This document shows, one piece after another, positions 1 through 12,289 of a stretch of DNA of 64,000 nucleotides. The stretch's first letter is position 1. The number at the start of each line of letters is the position of its first letter. The position numbers were made by a program, and so were the translations under genes. The stretch covers positions 1 through 64,000 of the forward strand of contig NW_026516374.1 in NCBI RefSeq assembly GCF_025602895.1, given 5' to 3'. The notes beneath the pieces were generated by a model. It was not told where the DNA came from, did not search any database, and saw only the letters and a list, made by a program, of their open reading frames with translations. This stretch comes from Polychytrium aggregatum (Eukaryota > Chytridiomycota > Chytridiomycetes > Polychytriales).

Positions 1-149
1 CTGACTCATCCTCCAACTTTTGCTTGGGACAACACGAACGATGTTTATGGCGACAATCGCGGCACCAGCTCTTACGGATGTTATGCAGTACAAGATCCAG
101 CTTGCCGCACAGGAACAGGCCAAGGAGCGCACCAAGGCCTGAGCTCTGC
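1..149 (+). CDS. Possible 3' end of a plus-strand gene cut by the window edge
   Basis: A short open frame reads into a TGA at 147-149 and ends in a charged, helix-like tail (DVMQYKIQLAAQEQAKERTK). A CAG suitable as an intron acceptor lies just upstream near 66. The composition resembles the C-terminus of a real protein, but too little is present to name a family. If real, it converges tail-to-tail with the Tonsoku-like gene on the other strand. Confidence 0.25.
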
Positions 150-350
150 AACGTCCGTGCGCAAGCAGGGCTCCGCTATGCGATCAAAGCGACCCTCGGC
201 AAAGACAAATCCGGTCGTCTCTCAATACAGCATTCCCATGCCATCCCGCTATCGACACCTACACAGTAGCGATGGAGCTGACATAATATTTACAGGAACA
301 TCACGTCGCAGCATCAGACCGTCATGGGGACGGTCGGTTGTTTCCAGCGG

Positions 351-3300
351 TTATGGCACAGATTGTGGTGGATTTGGTAATGGATATGTGTATGCAGCCC
401 CAGAGAGAGAGCGGCGATCGCTCGTGTCGTTGTGGACGGCCAATGTGTTGTTTTCCGAACGCCCTAATTCAGCCTGTTCGTGATGGCTAGTGACCTTTTG
501 GTTGGGCTTCAGGACATCGCTCACAGCATCGTTCTTGAAGAGAGTCTCGTCCTCGTTGGTCTCTGGATCGTGGAAGACCAGCTTTGCGATCGTCCACCTG
601 GATAGAGTCGGCGAAGGGTGAGCAGCGCGCACATGTCCCAAACCACAATCGGCGCAAAGGTTCAGGTATCGCCGTCAACCAGACAGCATACTTGCCTGCT
701 TGCCGTTGATGTCCTTGTATCGCCGCTGCGCTTCGTCGGTGAGCCAGCGAATGGTTTTGGGTGTGCCCATCGGGCCAAAATGGCAGGGGATCCCCCAGGA
801 CCTCGCCCTCCACCTCCACACGGACTTTGAAGACCGGCGACGACTAAGTAGAGCAAAATCCAATACCGCGGGGGTGTGAGCCAGAATTCATTTATGCAGC
901 CGCCGCGACGTCGAGCGGCGGAATGCTGCAAAAACGACAATCAGTCGATACCCACCGGCTTGGGTCGTCTCCGGGTCGGTGTCCGAAGAATCTCGGGCGT
1001 TTCGCTTCCCTTTTCTGGGTTGCTGGAAGTATGACCATAAGCAGCGAACTGTGGCATGACCAACGGAAGCAAGCCTTGGATCTCCATTGGCTTGCTTGAG
1101 CATGACGGGATCGGCGGGGTTGTCGAGCGGCTCGGTGGAAGTGAGGCGAGCGGCGAGACGTCGGTCGCTGCGCTTGAAGGAACCGCTCGGCTATCGCGAC
1201 GGCTATCAGTCGAAGCTGGCGAGACCTTTTCAGACTTGCTGTCAAGCGGGTTGTCTTGCACAGGGCTCATTATAGGAAGCGTGGGCTCTTCATGGGTATC
1301 AAAGGCGTCAAAGGCTGAATTGCTGTCAAACGGGTCCAAATGAGCATCGACATCGACATCGATATCGACATCGCAAGTCGCGGCCCCGGAATCATAAATT
1401 GCGGTGCTGGATGACGACGGTAGGTCGTTTAGGCTCGACGAGTCCAAGCGTATGAACTTTGGCTTTCTGGATGGAGTTGGAGCAATGGTGGTTTTTGCCG
1501 CGGCGGATTCTGGCTCGGTGCGAATCGGAGACGAGTCGATTCGGATTGTCTGCCGCTGCCAACTTGGCTCTTCGTCGTCCAGGTCAAGGACATCGGTCGC
1601 TGCTGGGCCAGAAATCGAGTTGGTGATGAAAACGGATGCGGAGCGCTGGCGACAGCCAGCCCGAGTAGATACGCAACGGTGTGTTCGGCCAAACTTACGA
1701 TTTGAAACGGCATCGATTTTGCGCTTTGGAGAAAGGGATCTGAGGCCCGTTGCGTTAGCAGTACGATCCGGACTCGATAGTGTGTTCATTTCACAAGAGG
1801 CTGCTGCTGAGGAACAGCCGCGCAGGACACAACAGAGGGAGCTCGCATGCCGGACGCATCTCTCGATACAACAAACGATGCACGCGGAGCGATCGTGATC
1901 AAAGACTTACTGGGGCCCTTCCAGAGGCGAGGAAAGAATGAGATTCGACCTGGGCGCGGGGGAGGCATGCACAGACATGATCCGGCGCAGCATGGCCGAA
2001 TGGCGCACATGTTAGCTTACATTCGATGCAAACGCAATGTGCGGGCTGAAAGGTGTTGTTGCTACTGGGTCCCAGCAACAGCGGTGGCCAACAGCATCCT
2101 GAGCCCTGTGAGCGCCCGGACGACAAACCTCCGTTTCTGCTTCCGTCGCTGCTTGAGTTTCCCGAGCGCTTCCTCTCGTCCCGAGCGGGGCGACAGCTCA
2201 TAGTCGTACCCGTCGTCATCGGTCGCCTCGTCCTCCTCGACGTCAGAAGCAACATACTGTGGCCGAGGAACGAGCTCCCCACGTCGCAAGTTCCGCGTCT
2301 GGGCACCCGCTCGGTCTTCGGATTTCCGGTCGCTAGATTTGTCTGATCCGGATTTCTAAACACCAAATTGCGCTCATGAGCCAAACAAGCTCGATAGAAT
2401 GCAGCCGTCCCGGTGCGAGCCCGCTCCTGTACCGCCTGGTAGATGCCATGATTGTTTCGTGATAACGGGATTGTGTAGTCATGCGCTGGACTCACCGGTC
2501 GTACTCACCAGTCGTACTACCGAATACACAACCTTCTTGGCGGGAGTGGGACTGAGCTACATATGCACGGCGTCAGTATGATAAAAGGTTGATCCTGTCA
2601 CAAGACGAGACTCTACCTCAGGGGCCCGGAGCGTTTCCGCTGTCGGGGTAGCAGGTGATATTTTGTCCTTTCTTGGGTTGGGCACTGCAATCTGGATACG
2701 GGGTGCTGATCAGCGTTTCGTGGCGACCAGCATGTCTGCCGCGCGGAATCACGGGCGCTGCTCGAAAGACACCAGGTAGCACCTTGGCCACGCTGCGATG
2801 CAGAGCAGGAACCGCATCTACCTTGAGCTGGACTCGACGGCTCCGCGTTGCTGCCGCCGGTGTGTCCGCGAGATCAACGTCAATCTCTTCGTCCTCGGCG
2901 TTGCTATCGGAGAACTCATCCAGCACCTCATCCTCCTCTTCTTCCTAGTGACCCCGAGGCATCCGGTGGCACCCCGAGAGAAGAAGGTACCCTCAGTAAT
3001 CGACAAAAGTGCCCGCGTCGCAGGACAAGAGTGCATCAGGAGGCGCACACCGAGTCGCCAAAGTCCCAGCCCTGCCATGCTATCGGCACAAACATACGCT
3101 GTCCAAGTCCTTGGTCAGAAAATGCCCCGACTGTCTCTCAAGCTTCTTTATCTTCATGCGTATCTCCCGGGCACGGTCTTGGTAGTTATACTGCTCGTAT
3201 ATGCTCTCTAGCTGTGAAAGTGCCTCCAGCTGCTGTTTCACACTTCCAAGCAGCTTTGCCGCCGACAGCATCTCTTCAAAGGTCGCGACAATGTCCTTGC

Positions 3301-5868
3301 ATGCCTGGAAGCCAAAGCGCAGGAAAGCGCGATCGGTGAGCTCACCTGCGGCAGTCAAAGCGCGGTCAATCCATGCGAGTAAAATCAACATACGTCTCCG
3401 TCTTGCACCATCGCATCGCCAAGACACTCGAGGCAGTTGACTCTTGCGGCAAGATCGGAGCTCGAAATCATGTTGAGCGCATTCCGGAACGAGGTCTTGG
3501 CTTCGGCGTACTGCTTCAGCCCAAGCCTTGCCTGGCCTGGACAACAAACACCACATATAGGCGATCGTTAGATCGCAGGATAGATCTGGCTTGAAATGCC
3601 GCACACACTAAGCAGCCGAGGACGAGAGACGGAGCCCCATGTGTTGGCAACGAACCAGCAGCTGCACCCAGCAGCGCCAAGGCCATTACCCATATTGATG
3701 TGAAGCTTGATCACGTCAGGGGTCGAGAAGACCGTGGTACGGGAGATTTGAATTTGCTTGGCAAAGTCATCGGCGGCCTCGGCGTAGTTTTCCAGCCTCC
3801 TGTTGATCAGCAGCAATGCAAATTAGGCACCCAGTCCGAGAAACAACGTCCCGCACAAATAGTCGGCGAACGGGCAGGCTTACAAATGGGCTTCGCCACG
3901 AGATCCGCGCAGAGCAAACACAAGCTTGGTGTTGCGCTGCTGCGATGCTCTCTGTAAGTCTGTGGTGTACTTTTGGATATCCTTTGTCAAGCTGATTTCA
4001 GCCTTGGTCTTCTGTATCTCTTCCTGGTGGGGTTGAGGTAGATGATCAGCTCGTCTCTCGATGTCGCTCGCAATGAGTGTTTCTCAAGAGGTCGGGAGTG
4101 GGTTGCCTCAACGCTACCTCGACCGCCTCTCGATTGTCTTCAATAACGACATTTCGTTTCGCAACGTCTACGAATAAACCCACGAAGCCGTTAATGACCG
4201 TGGATGTGGGTGCCTTTGTAGAACGAAAGGACTGCGCGGAGCCAGCATATGCGTGTGTGCTGTCGTACCGATATATCGCTGATACTGCTCGAGGGCTGCC
4301 TCATAATTTTTGATCTTTCTGTATCGAAGCGCTGCAGGACAAATCGCCAAGAATGAGTGAGGAGGCGCACATTACGGACACGCATCGCTGCGCAAATGAC
4401 AAGCGATGCTATCGCGGGCAGTGATGCTGAGCCCGCGCAGCCATGATGGAGATAGACGCACCCAAGTCCCAGAGAACACGAAGCAGCTCCGAGTCATCGC
4501 CCATCTGCTTGATCATATGCATTTCCTTGTTCGTAAACTGGGCGGCAAGCGTGAATGTGAGCAAGACAGCGACTCTTTGCCGCTGTGAGGATCTGGCGGT
4601 GCATACAAAGCGCATTGCGAGCAGTTTCGGGTCGTTGCTGCCCTCTCGTTTCCTCTCCGCACGAATGCTTACGTCCAAGGCAGTCTTGAAGTCTCCCTTT
4701 TCTTCGTATGTCAGCGCCAAGTTGCAGTATGCAAGTCGTCTCTGGGGAACACCGTCGTCTATGGTGATAGCGGAGGATATGCGAATGTCAACAAAGGCCT
4801 CGTAGATCGGCCGACAGTGCGCGGATCAATCTACTGTCTAGCGCAACTCTGCTACACCTTGGTACCCAAGGGACCCATGTTCCGATACACACCATACGTC
4901 ATGGCACTCTTAAGCGCGGCGTTCAGACAGTGGATGGCCTTGTCAAACCGCTCCTGATACCGAAAGGTAATCCCCAGATTCAAAAGAGTGTCGATCTTGA
5001 ATGAGAGGTGTCTCTCTCGCTCCTCTTGATTTCCTGAATGATCGAAAGCCACGGGTGAGAACGCCGAGAGGCACAGCTCCAGCACTGCGCTGATCTTACG
5101 TGAGGTTTGCGCGCTGTCCTTGATAGCCTGGTACACTTGCGCAAACTTGTCGTGAGCCTTTTTAATCTCCTGCTGGACAAGCTCTGGATCGTCGTCGGTG
5201 TGGTTTTCGCTGCAGATTCAAGAATGGATGCCCACACGAGCATATCGATAATCAGAGCAGAATGAAAGCGCATCAGTCGGATAATCGAGCTCTGTCTGCG
5301 GCCATGCCGCAACAGCTGAGTGGCCAATCAAATCCCAGGCCAGGGTCGGTGGCTTGTCTTGGACACAAGCTTCGAGAATGCTCAGGTCGATCGACGGTGA
5401 CGGGATGGACGTCGCAATCCCGGTGGAGCAGCCAGATCCGCATGATGCACAAAGCGGCTCTGTGCGTCCCTTGGCCTGCTAACGAGTCCACATACGCCAT
5501 GATGCACTCTGGTTGTTTCGGTGCAGCAGAGATCGAGGGCCCGGTTACCTCATTGCCAGATAGGTCAGCCCGGTTTCAAAGTCAGCCTGTAACTCATCCT
5601 CCTTCGCGGAGCAGGGGAACGATGGCTTCAGCGGCGGACCCAGACAAATATACACGGCTTGGCGATGGCGATGGCGTGGGCATGGTCCTGGTACCTACCT
5701 GGGATTGCAGCTTCCGAGCACAGACACGATAATCCCGGGCCATGGCAAGCGACGCTGCATAGTTGCCGATCCTGTGTTGATGCAAGTGCGATGGTTTGTC
5801 TGGTGTTCTCGGAACGATCTGTCGTTTCGGATGATCCGGGCTGCGTCTCCTCCGCCCATTGATGTGGT

Positions 5869-5909
<41 letters not shown>

Positions 5910-6491
5910 CAGAAGCAGCAACAGTCTCAAATAGCTTACTGCCGATATGCCTCGGCGAGATGGTAAAACGCCCTGGGTGCACAGAAAGTCGAAGTGTCAG
6001 AGATTCAGGCCGCTGGGATGAGCAATCCTTGAGCCCAGGTGCTTTGCTGATTCTGCTGTCCATCAGACGACGCTAGCACGCCGCTGAAGCCACTGTGAAT
6101 CCAGTCCAAGTTCTGTGATCTCGATCCGATTCTCTCCTGGGATGGATCCCATCGGCGATGGCGGCGAGGCAGGGTCATGAGGAGCGAGAAGCCGGTATCG
6201 ATGCGCACCGGCGAGCCCCTCCGTCACTCACTTGGATTGCCCCTGAAGACCAAACTTTCCCTTGACTTTTCCCCAGTACATCAGGAGCTTCTTGGCGTAC
6301 ATCTCGGTCTTGCCCACGTCTTGGGTCTCGACCATGATGTCCACAAGCTTCTCGGCGGCGACGGCGGCCCGCTGGAAGTTGTGCTGCTGTTCGGCACACT
6401 CAAGCTCTCGAAGCAGCTCCCGGGTGATTGCCGGATAGTTCTTCTTCGCCTCCCATCCAATGGCGTACGTCGTCGTCTGTTTGCGGCCCAT
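351..6491 (-). CDS. Tonsoku/TONSL-like TPR protein with C-terminal ubiquitin-like domain
   Basis: Multi-exon minus-strand gene. The likely ATG is at 6491, and the first exon (to about 6230) is TPR-like (QQHNFQRAAVAAEKLVD). Further TPR exons follow: near 5770-5700 (IGNYAASLAMARDYRVCARK), 5190-4860 (DTLLNLGITFRYQERFDKAI), 4720-4600 (ALTYEEKGDFKTALDVSIRA), 3816-3700 and 3330-3090 (QLEALSQLESIYEQYNYQDR). An acidic linker follows (EDEEIDVDL near 2900; DVEEDEATDDDGYDYE near 2230), then a serine-rich segment (1789-941). A ubiquitin-like segment comes last: VRVEVEGEVLGDPLPF at about 823, RWLTDEAQRRYKDI at about 745, and DETLFKNDAVSDVLKPNQKV near 540-485. The order TPR, acidic linker, Ubl matches animal TONSL, which acts with MMS22L in replication-fork repair by reading new histones. 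I see no ankyrin repeats and no leucine-rich repeats, and the two halves of the first Ubl exon are in different frames (about 777). The 3' end is not defined, so the frame shift could be a sequence error or decay. Confidence 0.68.
5866..5911. repeat. (GCA)n trinucleotide tract
   Basis: About a dozen near-perfect CAG/GCA units, followed by diverged units. The tract lies between the first and second recognised exons of the Tonsoku-like gene, so it is probably intronic. It would read as poly-Ala or poly-Leu if translated. Confidence 0.9.
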
Positions 6492-6748
6492 CTGGATCCG
6501 ATCTGGCTGTCCTGGACTTGGAAGCGCGATGGGCTGATGCAAGCAGGAAAGCGACAGGTGCGAAGGCGAGATGGATTTGGGCGGCTGGGCGCTTTGGCGA
6601 TCATGTGCCAGTCACATTTTTTCTGGCTGCTGCGCTCCTGCTGGGTTTGGGGCTGTGCTGTGGCGACGATCCAGCAACGACCCCACTCACATTCCAATGA
6701 TCAACCCAGCCCTCAGTCCAGCAAACGATCCAACGATCGACCCCAGTG

Positions 6749-8260
6749 TCACGGAAACGGGCCGCTCATTTCCCCCAAAGCATACACATCCTCGAACCAA
6801 GCAGGCCCCTCGCCAGAGTCGCCAAGGTCGTCGAGGGCAAACTCAAAGCGCGAGCCAGGTGTGTCGTTGTCGCTCGGAAAGAAGCCCTCGAGCGGCCAGG
6901 CCGAGCTCTCTGAGCCCAGCCCGTGCTCGAGCTCATGGCCAGATCCCCAGGGCTCGACGGCTTGATCCTGAACAGGTGGGGCCTGGGCCATCAGATGAAG
7001 ATCCGTCAGCAACCAGCACCGACAGACGGATGGATGAACATGCGGCATGGGGATGGTTCCGCCATGGGTCAGGGCATATTCCGTACCGCAGATCGAGCAA
7101 GCCCGTTGCGATACCGGGCGATGCGCTCCAGCTTGTGCTGCTCGGCAGTTGCGATGATATCCTGGATCTGATCAGAGATGGACTCAGCAGTAAGCCCCAG
7201 CCGGGATTGGCTGGAGCTTGAGCGCAAAAGGCTTGATTTGAGGGCCTCGTAGTCTTGGGCAATCTTGATCGCCGGCGCCATCTGCTCGTTCTCGCAGCCG
7301 CCCTGGGTGAGCGACAGGAAGCCGGATTTAGCCTTCAATGCCTCGACGGGCAAGCCGGGCCGGTGCAGCATCGACGGTGCCGAACATGGTACCATTGAAT
7401 ACGAGGCAGCCTTGGTTCGGATTGTCGAGAGCTTCTCGGGAAGAGGCGGGACGTATCTGTGCGAACCAGTCCGGGACAAGAGCATTCCGAGAGCACACTG
7501 CGTCAGTCTTGGAATCCGGTCGGATGACTCTCGAAGACTGCGAGACAGCCAGCCTCTGCAACAGAACAGGTCTCATATCCAGGAATCGGGCATCATACCC
7601 CGAGTCGATGGCGACACCATCGCCTGCACGGATGGTGAAGAGGAAGCAGTCATTTTGCACCAGGCTGTCCATGATCGTCAGCACCTCGGGATGCTGGCCC
7701 GTCGATGCGCAGGTATCATAGAGTTCCTTGAGGATCTGAAATTTGTCTGAGGATCCACAAGGGCAGATTAGACCCAGGAGAATGACAGCCAGGCACTCAT
7801 CTGCATTTGCTTGGGCCCGAGGGCCATCAAGGGCCACTTACTGGGCGATATCGAAACCGGGACCAAGGCAGAATCGTCTGGCTGCGTTCCGAAAGCCAGA
7901 TGGATGAAATAGACGACCCCGAGCCTGACCACCAGCATCGATGATGGCGACAGCCAGGCTGTGAGAGCCACCCAAGGAAAGGGAAGGAGTGAGCCGGCGT
8001 GGGGCATCGGCATCAAAGGAAAGCGCAGGGGTTGCTAGCGAATTCGTACCCAAGATGGATTGATAAAGCGAGTCCATGAAGCCAGCACGGCCGCTTCGGT
8101 CGGTGCAGGCGAGGTGGATCTTGGAAAAGTCCATCTCGTTCCAGACGGCTCCAAATCCTTGGAACGAAGCATCGGCCCTCTGTTCCTCCCAGATCACAGG
8201 TTGGGGGCATGCAGTTCGGGATCGCACCAGGGGTATCAGCACGGCGCGGTGATATCATGA
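6749..8260 (-). CDS. Unrecognised multi-exon protein
   Basis: Minus-strand segments look protein-like but match no family I can name. In gene order they are: MDFSKIHLACTDRSGRAGFM near 8140-8080; DKFQILKELYDTCASTGQHP with AIDSGYDARFLDMRPVLLQR near 7740-7565; a helical segment KIAQDYEALKSSLLR with SDQIQDIIATAEQHKLERIA near 7270-7105; and an acidic tail ending DVYALGEMSGPFP with a stop at 6749-6751. Intron-like gaps separate them. The stop lies about 260 bp upstream of the Tonsoku-like start on the same strand, so the two are neighbours rather than one gene. The 5' end is not defined. Confidence 0.4.
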
Positions 8261-9157
8261 GCAAGGCGGGCAAACGATGGAAAGCAGATGCACTTCGGCG
8301 ACAATCTGGAGCGGCAACGGATGGACGAGAGCGGTGGATGGGCTGGCCATGCTGACAAGACCAGCGATCCTGACCATGATGAAGAGCTCGAACAGCGCAT
8401 GGACATCATGCTCGCACGCCAGCCTGAATGCGAACGCCGAGGCCGATGGTTGTATCGCTGCTGATGACGACGACATCGGGACGGGCTCAGGCCAGAGGGA
8501 CCGCCAGAGGACAAGCGCAGAGTCGGCTTGGATCGATCGGCTCCGGGGCCATCCTCTTGTTTCCATCGCGCCGCATCTGCGATCCCAGCGACCCTGGGAG
8601 TTGTCCCTGGTCCAGCGGCCGTGTGCCAAGCCATGAACTTCCATGAACTGTCATGAGCTGCCATGGGCTGCCATGGGCTGCCAGCAATGCAATGGCATGC
8701 CAGGCGGGAGTCTTTGATCTCCTTGGCCCTGTTGCTCCTCCTCGCAACCCAGCCTCGGACGAGCTGCTCCTCGTCTGCAGCGACATCGCCCGCACCTCCA
8801 CAGAGACAATGGGCAGTGGTATTGTTGGCCCTGATTGGGATGACGGCCTCGATGATTGGCAATGCCCAAAGAATGCGTCGCCGCCCGATTGTTCGTCCGT
8901 CGCTTGGCGATTTCGCAATCCCCTTCTTCGAAGCGGGCCTGTGTGTCTTTCTGCCTCCGCCGTCGACAGCCCCCACGCCAGTCTTTGAGCCGTCGATTGC
9001 CTCCGCTCTTGCCGGCATCGGTCCGCTCTGCTCTGTTCTTCTCTGTTCTTCTGTCCTGTCGCCTGTACCAGCACCCCAGGCTATTTGCGGGTCACTGTCC
9101 ACTAGTCTCTACCTCGCCTCCAGCGTTCCCTACTCCATAGGGCCTCAAGCCGCAGCT
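8261..9157. other. Intergenic region between divergent genes
   Basis: No supported gene. It should hold the promoters of the unrecognised minus-strand gene and of PDE9. It contains an 11-bp tandem repeat (about 8632-8685, variants of CCATGGGCTGC). Long open frames on both strands here have composition typical of GC-rich non-coding DNA. Confidence 0.6.
8632..8685. repeat. 11-bp tandem repeat
   Basis: Four to five imperfect copies of CCATGGGCTGC / CCATGAACTTC in tandem, within the intergenic region upstream of the PDE9 gene. Confidence 0.8.
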
Positions 9158-11934
9158 ATGCCAGTCATCTATCTGTCCATCGGTGGCTCACGAGACGAGG
9201 CCGTCGAGCTCACTCCAGACCTGAGCGAGAGCGAGGTTCGAGAGCTGCTGTGCTCCGCCGCCGATACCCCTGAATCGAGCGATATCATCATCAAGCTATA
9301 CAACTCGGCCGGGGCACTGATTCCCATCGGGTCGAAAATCGCGGCCAACACCCCGTCAACACGCTACAAGCTCGTCTTGGCAAAGAGTAAGCCGGCATTG
9401 CTCCTCTGCGACCCTTCCTTTGCGATAGCCTTTCTCTCGCCGCGACCTCCGCCACTCCTCTTTATGCCCAGCACTTGCATTTGCACTCACGCTCCTGCTT
9501 GCGCTGCCGTTGCCCATTCACAGGTCCATTCGTGTCCAAAGACTCTTCGGCCGGTGCTTCCCGAGACGGCGCGATTGACCAGAAACATGCGGCCGTTTTG
9601 TCTTCGTACATCAAGGAACTGAATGCCAAAGTGGAGGGCATCCAAAAGCTGGTTGCCGAAACCTCCGTCAGCAAGCCCAGGACCCCTAATGTATGTCTGC
9701 CACCCGGTTGCTGCATTCGCAAATGCCGAGGGCAGTGTTCTCCGATCCTGACCATTCTGTAGCTGCATGCCACTCGATACGGTTGTTCGTTCTGATCTAA
9801 CTGTAACGTCTCTCCGTGCTTGGTTCTGTCGGATGCCTCCGGTTGGTGCCGATTTGGCTGGCGAATGCGGGCGACACTCTCACGGCCCAGGATCTCGGTG
9901 ACGTATGTCATGGTTTGACACCAAACCCAGCGACCCGGCGAATCAAGGAAATCTCGCTTCCCGAGGTCGAGGTATCGGACTTTATTCAATTTAGCCCCGA
10001 GGTGACCGAGAGCCTCAAACACCCAACCTTTGACATCTGGAAATACAGCGAAGAGGACATGATCAGCCTGCTGGCCGAGATGTTTTCCGTCTTTGGGCTG
10101 ATCGAGCATTTCAAGATCAACAAGAAGGTCCTCTATCGCTTCCTGCAGTGCATCCGCCGCAGCTACAACGTCAATCCGTTCCACAACTTTAGGCATTGCT
10201 TCTGCGTGTCGCAGATGGTATGGCGCAGAGTGGGCAGTTGACCATTTGGCAGCCGTTCCTGGACAGCTGCCGGTTGTCGCTCGCGGAAGAAGATCCTGCG
10301 TTTGGGAAAGGACGGGAATGCGGTGTGCTGCAGATACCGGCGAGCTCTGGCACTCTTCGAGCAGTCCTCGAGCAGTCCTCGAGTATCGCTCGAGTATCGC
10401 TCGAGTCTTTCAAAGAGCTAGGCGAGCGAATAGTCATCGGCTAGTCCAACACTGACCCCCTGTATTCGGTCTCTGCATCGATCCCGTATGCGTATGCAGA
10501 TGTACGGGCTTTTGAACGTTACAGGTGTCCACACCAAGTTGACCCACATGGAGAAGCTGGTTCTGCTCGTTTCTTGCATCGGGGTAGGTTGTCTTGATTT
10601 GGCTGTGGACCCAACCTACCCATTGATAGAGGGGCCGCTCGTCCAGCGACGAATGGATGATTCTCACATCCACGGTCTCGCCGCCACACCAGCACGACCT
10701 CGATCACCCCGGCTACAACAATGCCTACCAGATCAATGCATCTACCGAATTGGCCATCGTTTACAACGACGGTTCGCCACTAGAGAGCCACCATGCCGGT
10801 AACGATCTTGTCCTTCAATATTACTCGCACGGCTACGGCTGTCTTGCTGCTGTTTTGTCACTGCTATGGCCATGTCCAATATCCCCCGTTTCAAGCGCCA
10901 AGGTACCTCACAAAGCACGCAGTTGTTGATATCCATATTCACTTTGCGCTGACTGGCGACTAGCGGTCCTCTTTACGATTCTAAAGTCGCCCGAGACCAA
11001 CATATTGGCAAACCTGTCCGAGGGCGACTACAAAGAAGCCAGGAAGCACATCATCAACTGCATCTTGGCCACGGACATGGCCAAGCATGGCGAAATCCTG
11101 GGAAAGTTCAAGAGCGTGGCCGATAGCTTCAACTTTGACGACCAGAGCCAGCGACAGTTGGTACGTTTGTGACTGTGAGCGCAGATGGTGGTGCTGGTGC
11201 TGGTGGTGAGGGTTGGATCGCATGATCAACAGCCTGGATCACCGGAATGGCTCAAACGCCTATGGAGTAGCTGGGCTGGTACTTGAAGCAAATGCCATGT
11301 CGTCGGCGATCACCTCGTGACTGACAAACCGAGACGCCGTTGCCCAGCTGCTCCAAATCATCATCAAGTGCGCAGACATTTCAAACGAAGTCCGGCCAAA
11401 GCACGTTTCAGAGCCTTGGGTAGACAATCTCTTGGAGGAGTTCTTCACGCAGTCTGATCGGGAGAAGGCCGAGGGCCTTCCGACAGCCCCCTTTATGGAT
11501 CGCCAGAAGGTCACCAAAGGCAGCGCACAGGGTAAATCTGACTCGACCGTACATGCCCACGGTGCCGCAGATGCAGCATTTAGAGGGGGGATATGTGGCC
11601 GATGGCTCCGTGGCGTTCACTGATGATCACTGCTCTGATATCTTCATCCTGTCTGCACCGAATACCAACAAACAACACCAACAAACAACAACAACAATCC
11701 ATGCCATTCGCATCATCTCTGACTGCCTGTTGCCAAATTGACACCCATCGGAACGAATGCCTTCCCTGCATGCATCCACGACCGGCCGCGACAGTTGGAT
11801 TTATCGGGTTCGTGATGATTCCGTTGTTTGAGCTGGTTGCCAAGGTACTCCCAAATATGGATGAGCCTGTCATCCAGCCCATCAAGAAGGCTCTGGAGTA
11901 CTACAAGACGCTCCTGGAAAAACCGGCCGCCTGA
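9158..11934 (+). CDS. PDE9: PDE9-type cyclic nucleotide phosphodiesterase
   Basis: Class I phosphodiesterase that hydrolyses cyclic GMP in the PDE9 family. ATG at 9158. Exon 1 ends at 9386 and exon 2 starts at 9524. The N-terminal module ([18 protein letters not shown]) is also found in animal PDE9A. The catalytic domain is spread over several exons. It has [10 protein letters not shown] at about 10172-10201 (HNxxH), [10 protein letters not shown] from about 10701, [25 protein letters not shown] near 11075, [13 protein letters not shown] near 11370 and [12 protein letters not shown] near 11420. [13 protein letters not shown] near 11500 carries the invariant glutamine, and the TGA is at 11932-11934. 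All four metal ligands (His, His, Asp, Asp) are present. HHA stands where animal PDE9 has HHC. No regulatory GAF or PAS domain is visible. The protein looks intact. Confidence 0.92.
10348..10408. repeat. CTCGAG-based intronic tandem repeat
   Basis: Repeated CTCGAGCAGTC and CTCGAGTATCG units inside an intron of the PDE9 gene, between the HNxxH and HDLDH exons. Several XhoI-like CTCGAG palindromes recur every 11 bp. Confidence 0.75.
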
Positions 11935-12279
11935 GCGGCGTATCCAAAGCGGACTAACGGGGCTCTCTCTGGAGAGATCAAATGGAGGCCGCCGAGGCCG
12001 AAATGAGTTTTCCTGGAGGAGCAAATGGAGAGTGAGCGAATATGTGGTTGCGGTGCATTCAGAGCTGATGCTTTTGTCTGAGGAAGGACGGCTATCTAGT
12101 TAGAATGCACCGACACCCACTCACTCGTTTGTTCTTTCCTTTGAGTTTCTCTGAACAGCTTTTGTGGGCTCCGCTTCTCTCGATGCCCGTGCTTGCGTCT
12201 GTGCCTCTGATTGCTTCTGCCTTCCCTGCAAGCCTGTCCGTCCGCTCACTCATCTGCTCATATCCTCCGATGCAGAAAC

Positions 12280-12289
12280 AATAAATAAA
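12280..12289 (+). terminator. Double AATAAA polyadenylation signal
   Basis: Two overlapping AATAAA hexamers lie about 350 bp after the PDE9 stop codon, in an A-rich stretch. They probably mark the 3' end of that transcript. The rest of 11935-13191 holds no gene I can support and is probably the 3' UTRs of the two converging genes. Confidence 0.5.

Noticed and set aside
8663-9622. 319-codon plus-strand frame overlapping the PDE9 start
   Set aside because: The first half is repeat-derived. The PDE9-like N-terminal sequence begins only at the ATG at 9158, and the frame then reads through the first intron.
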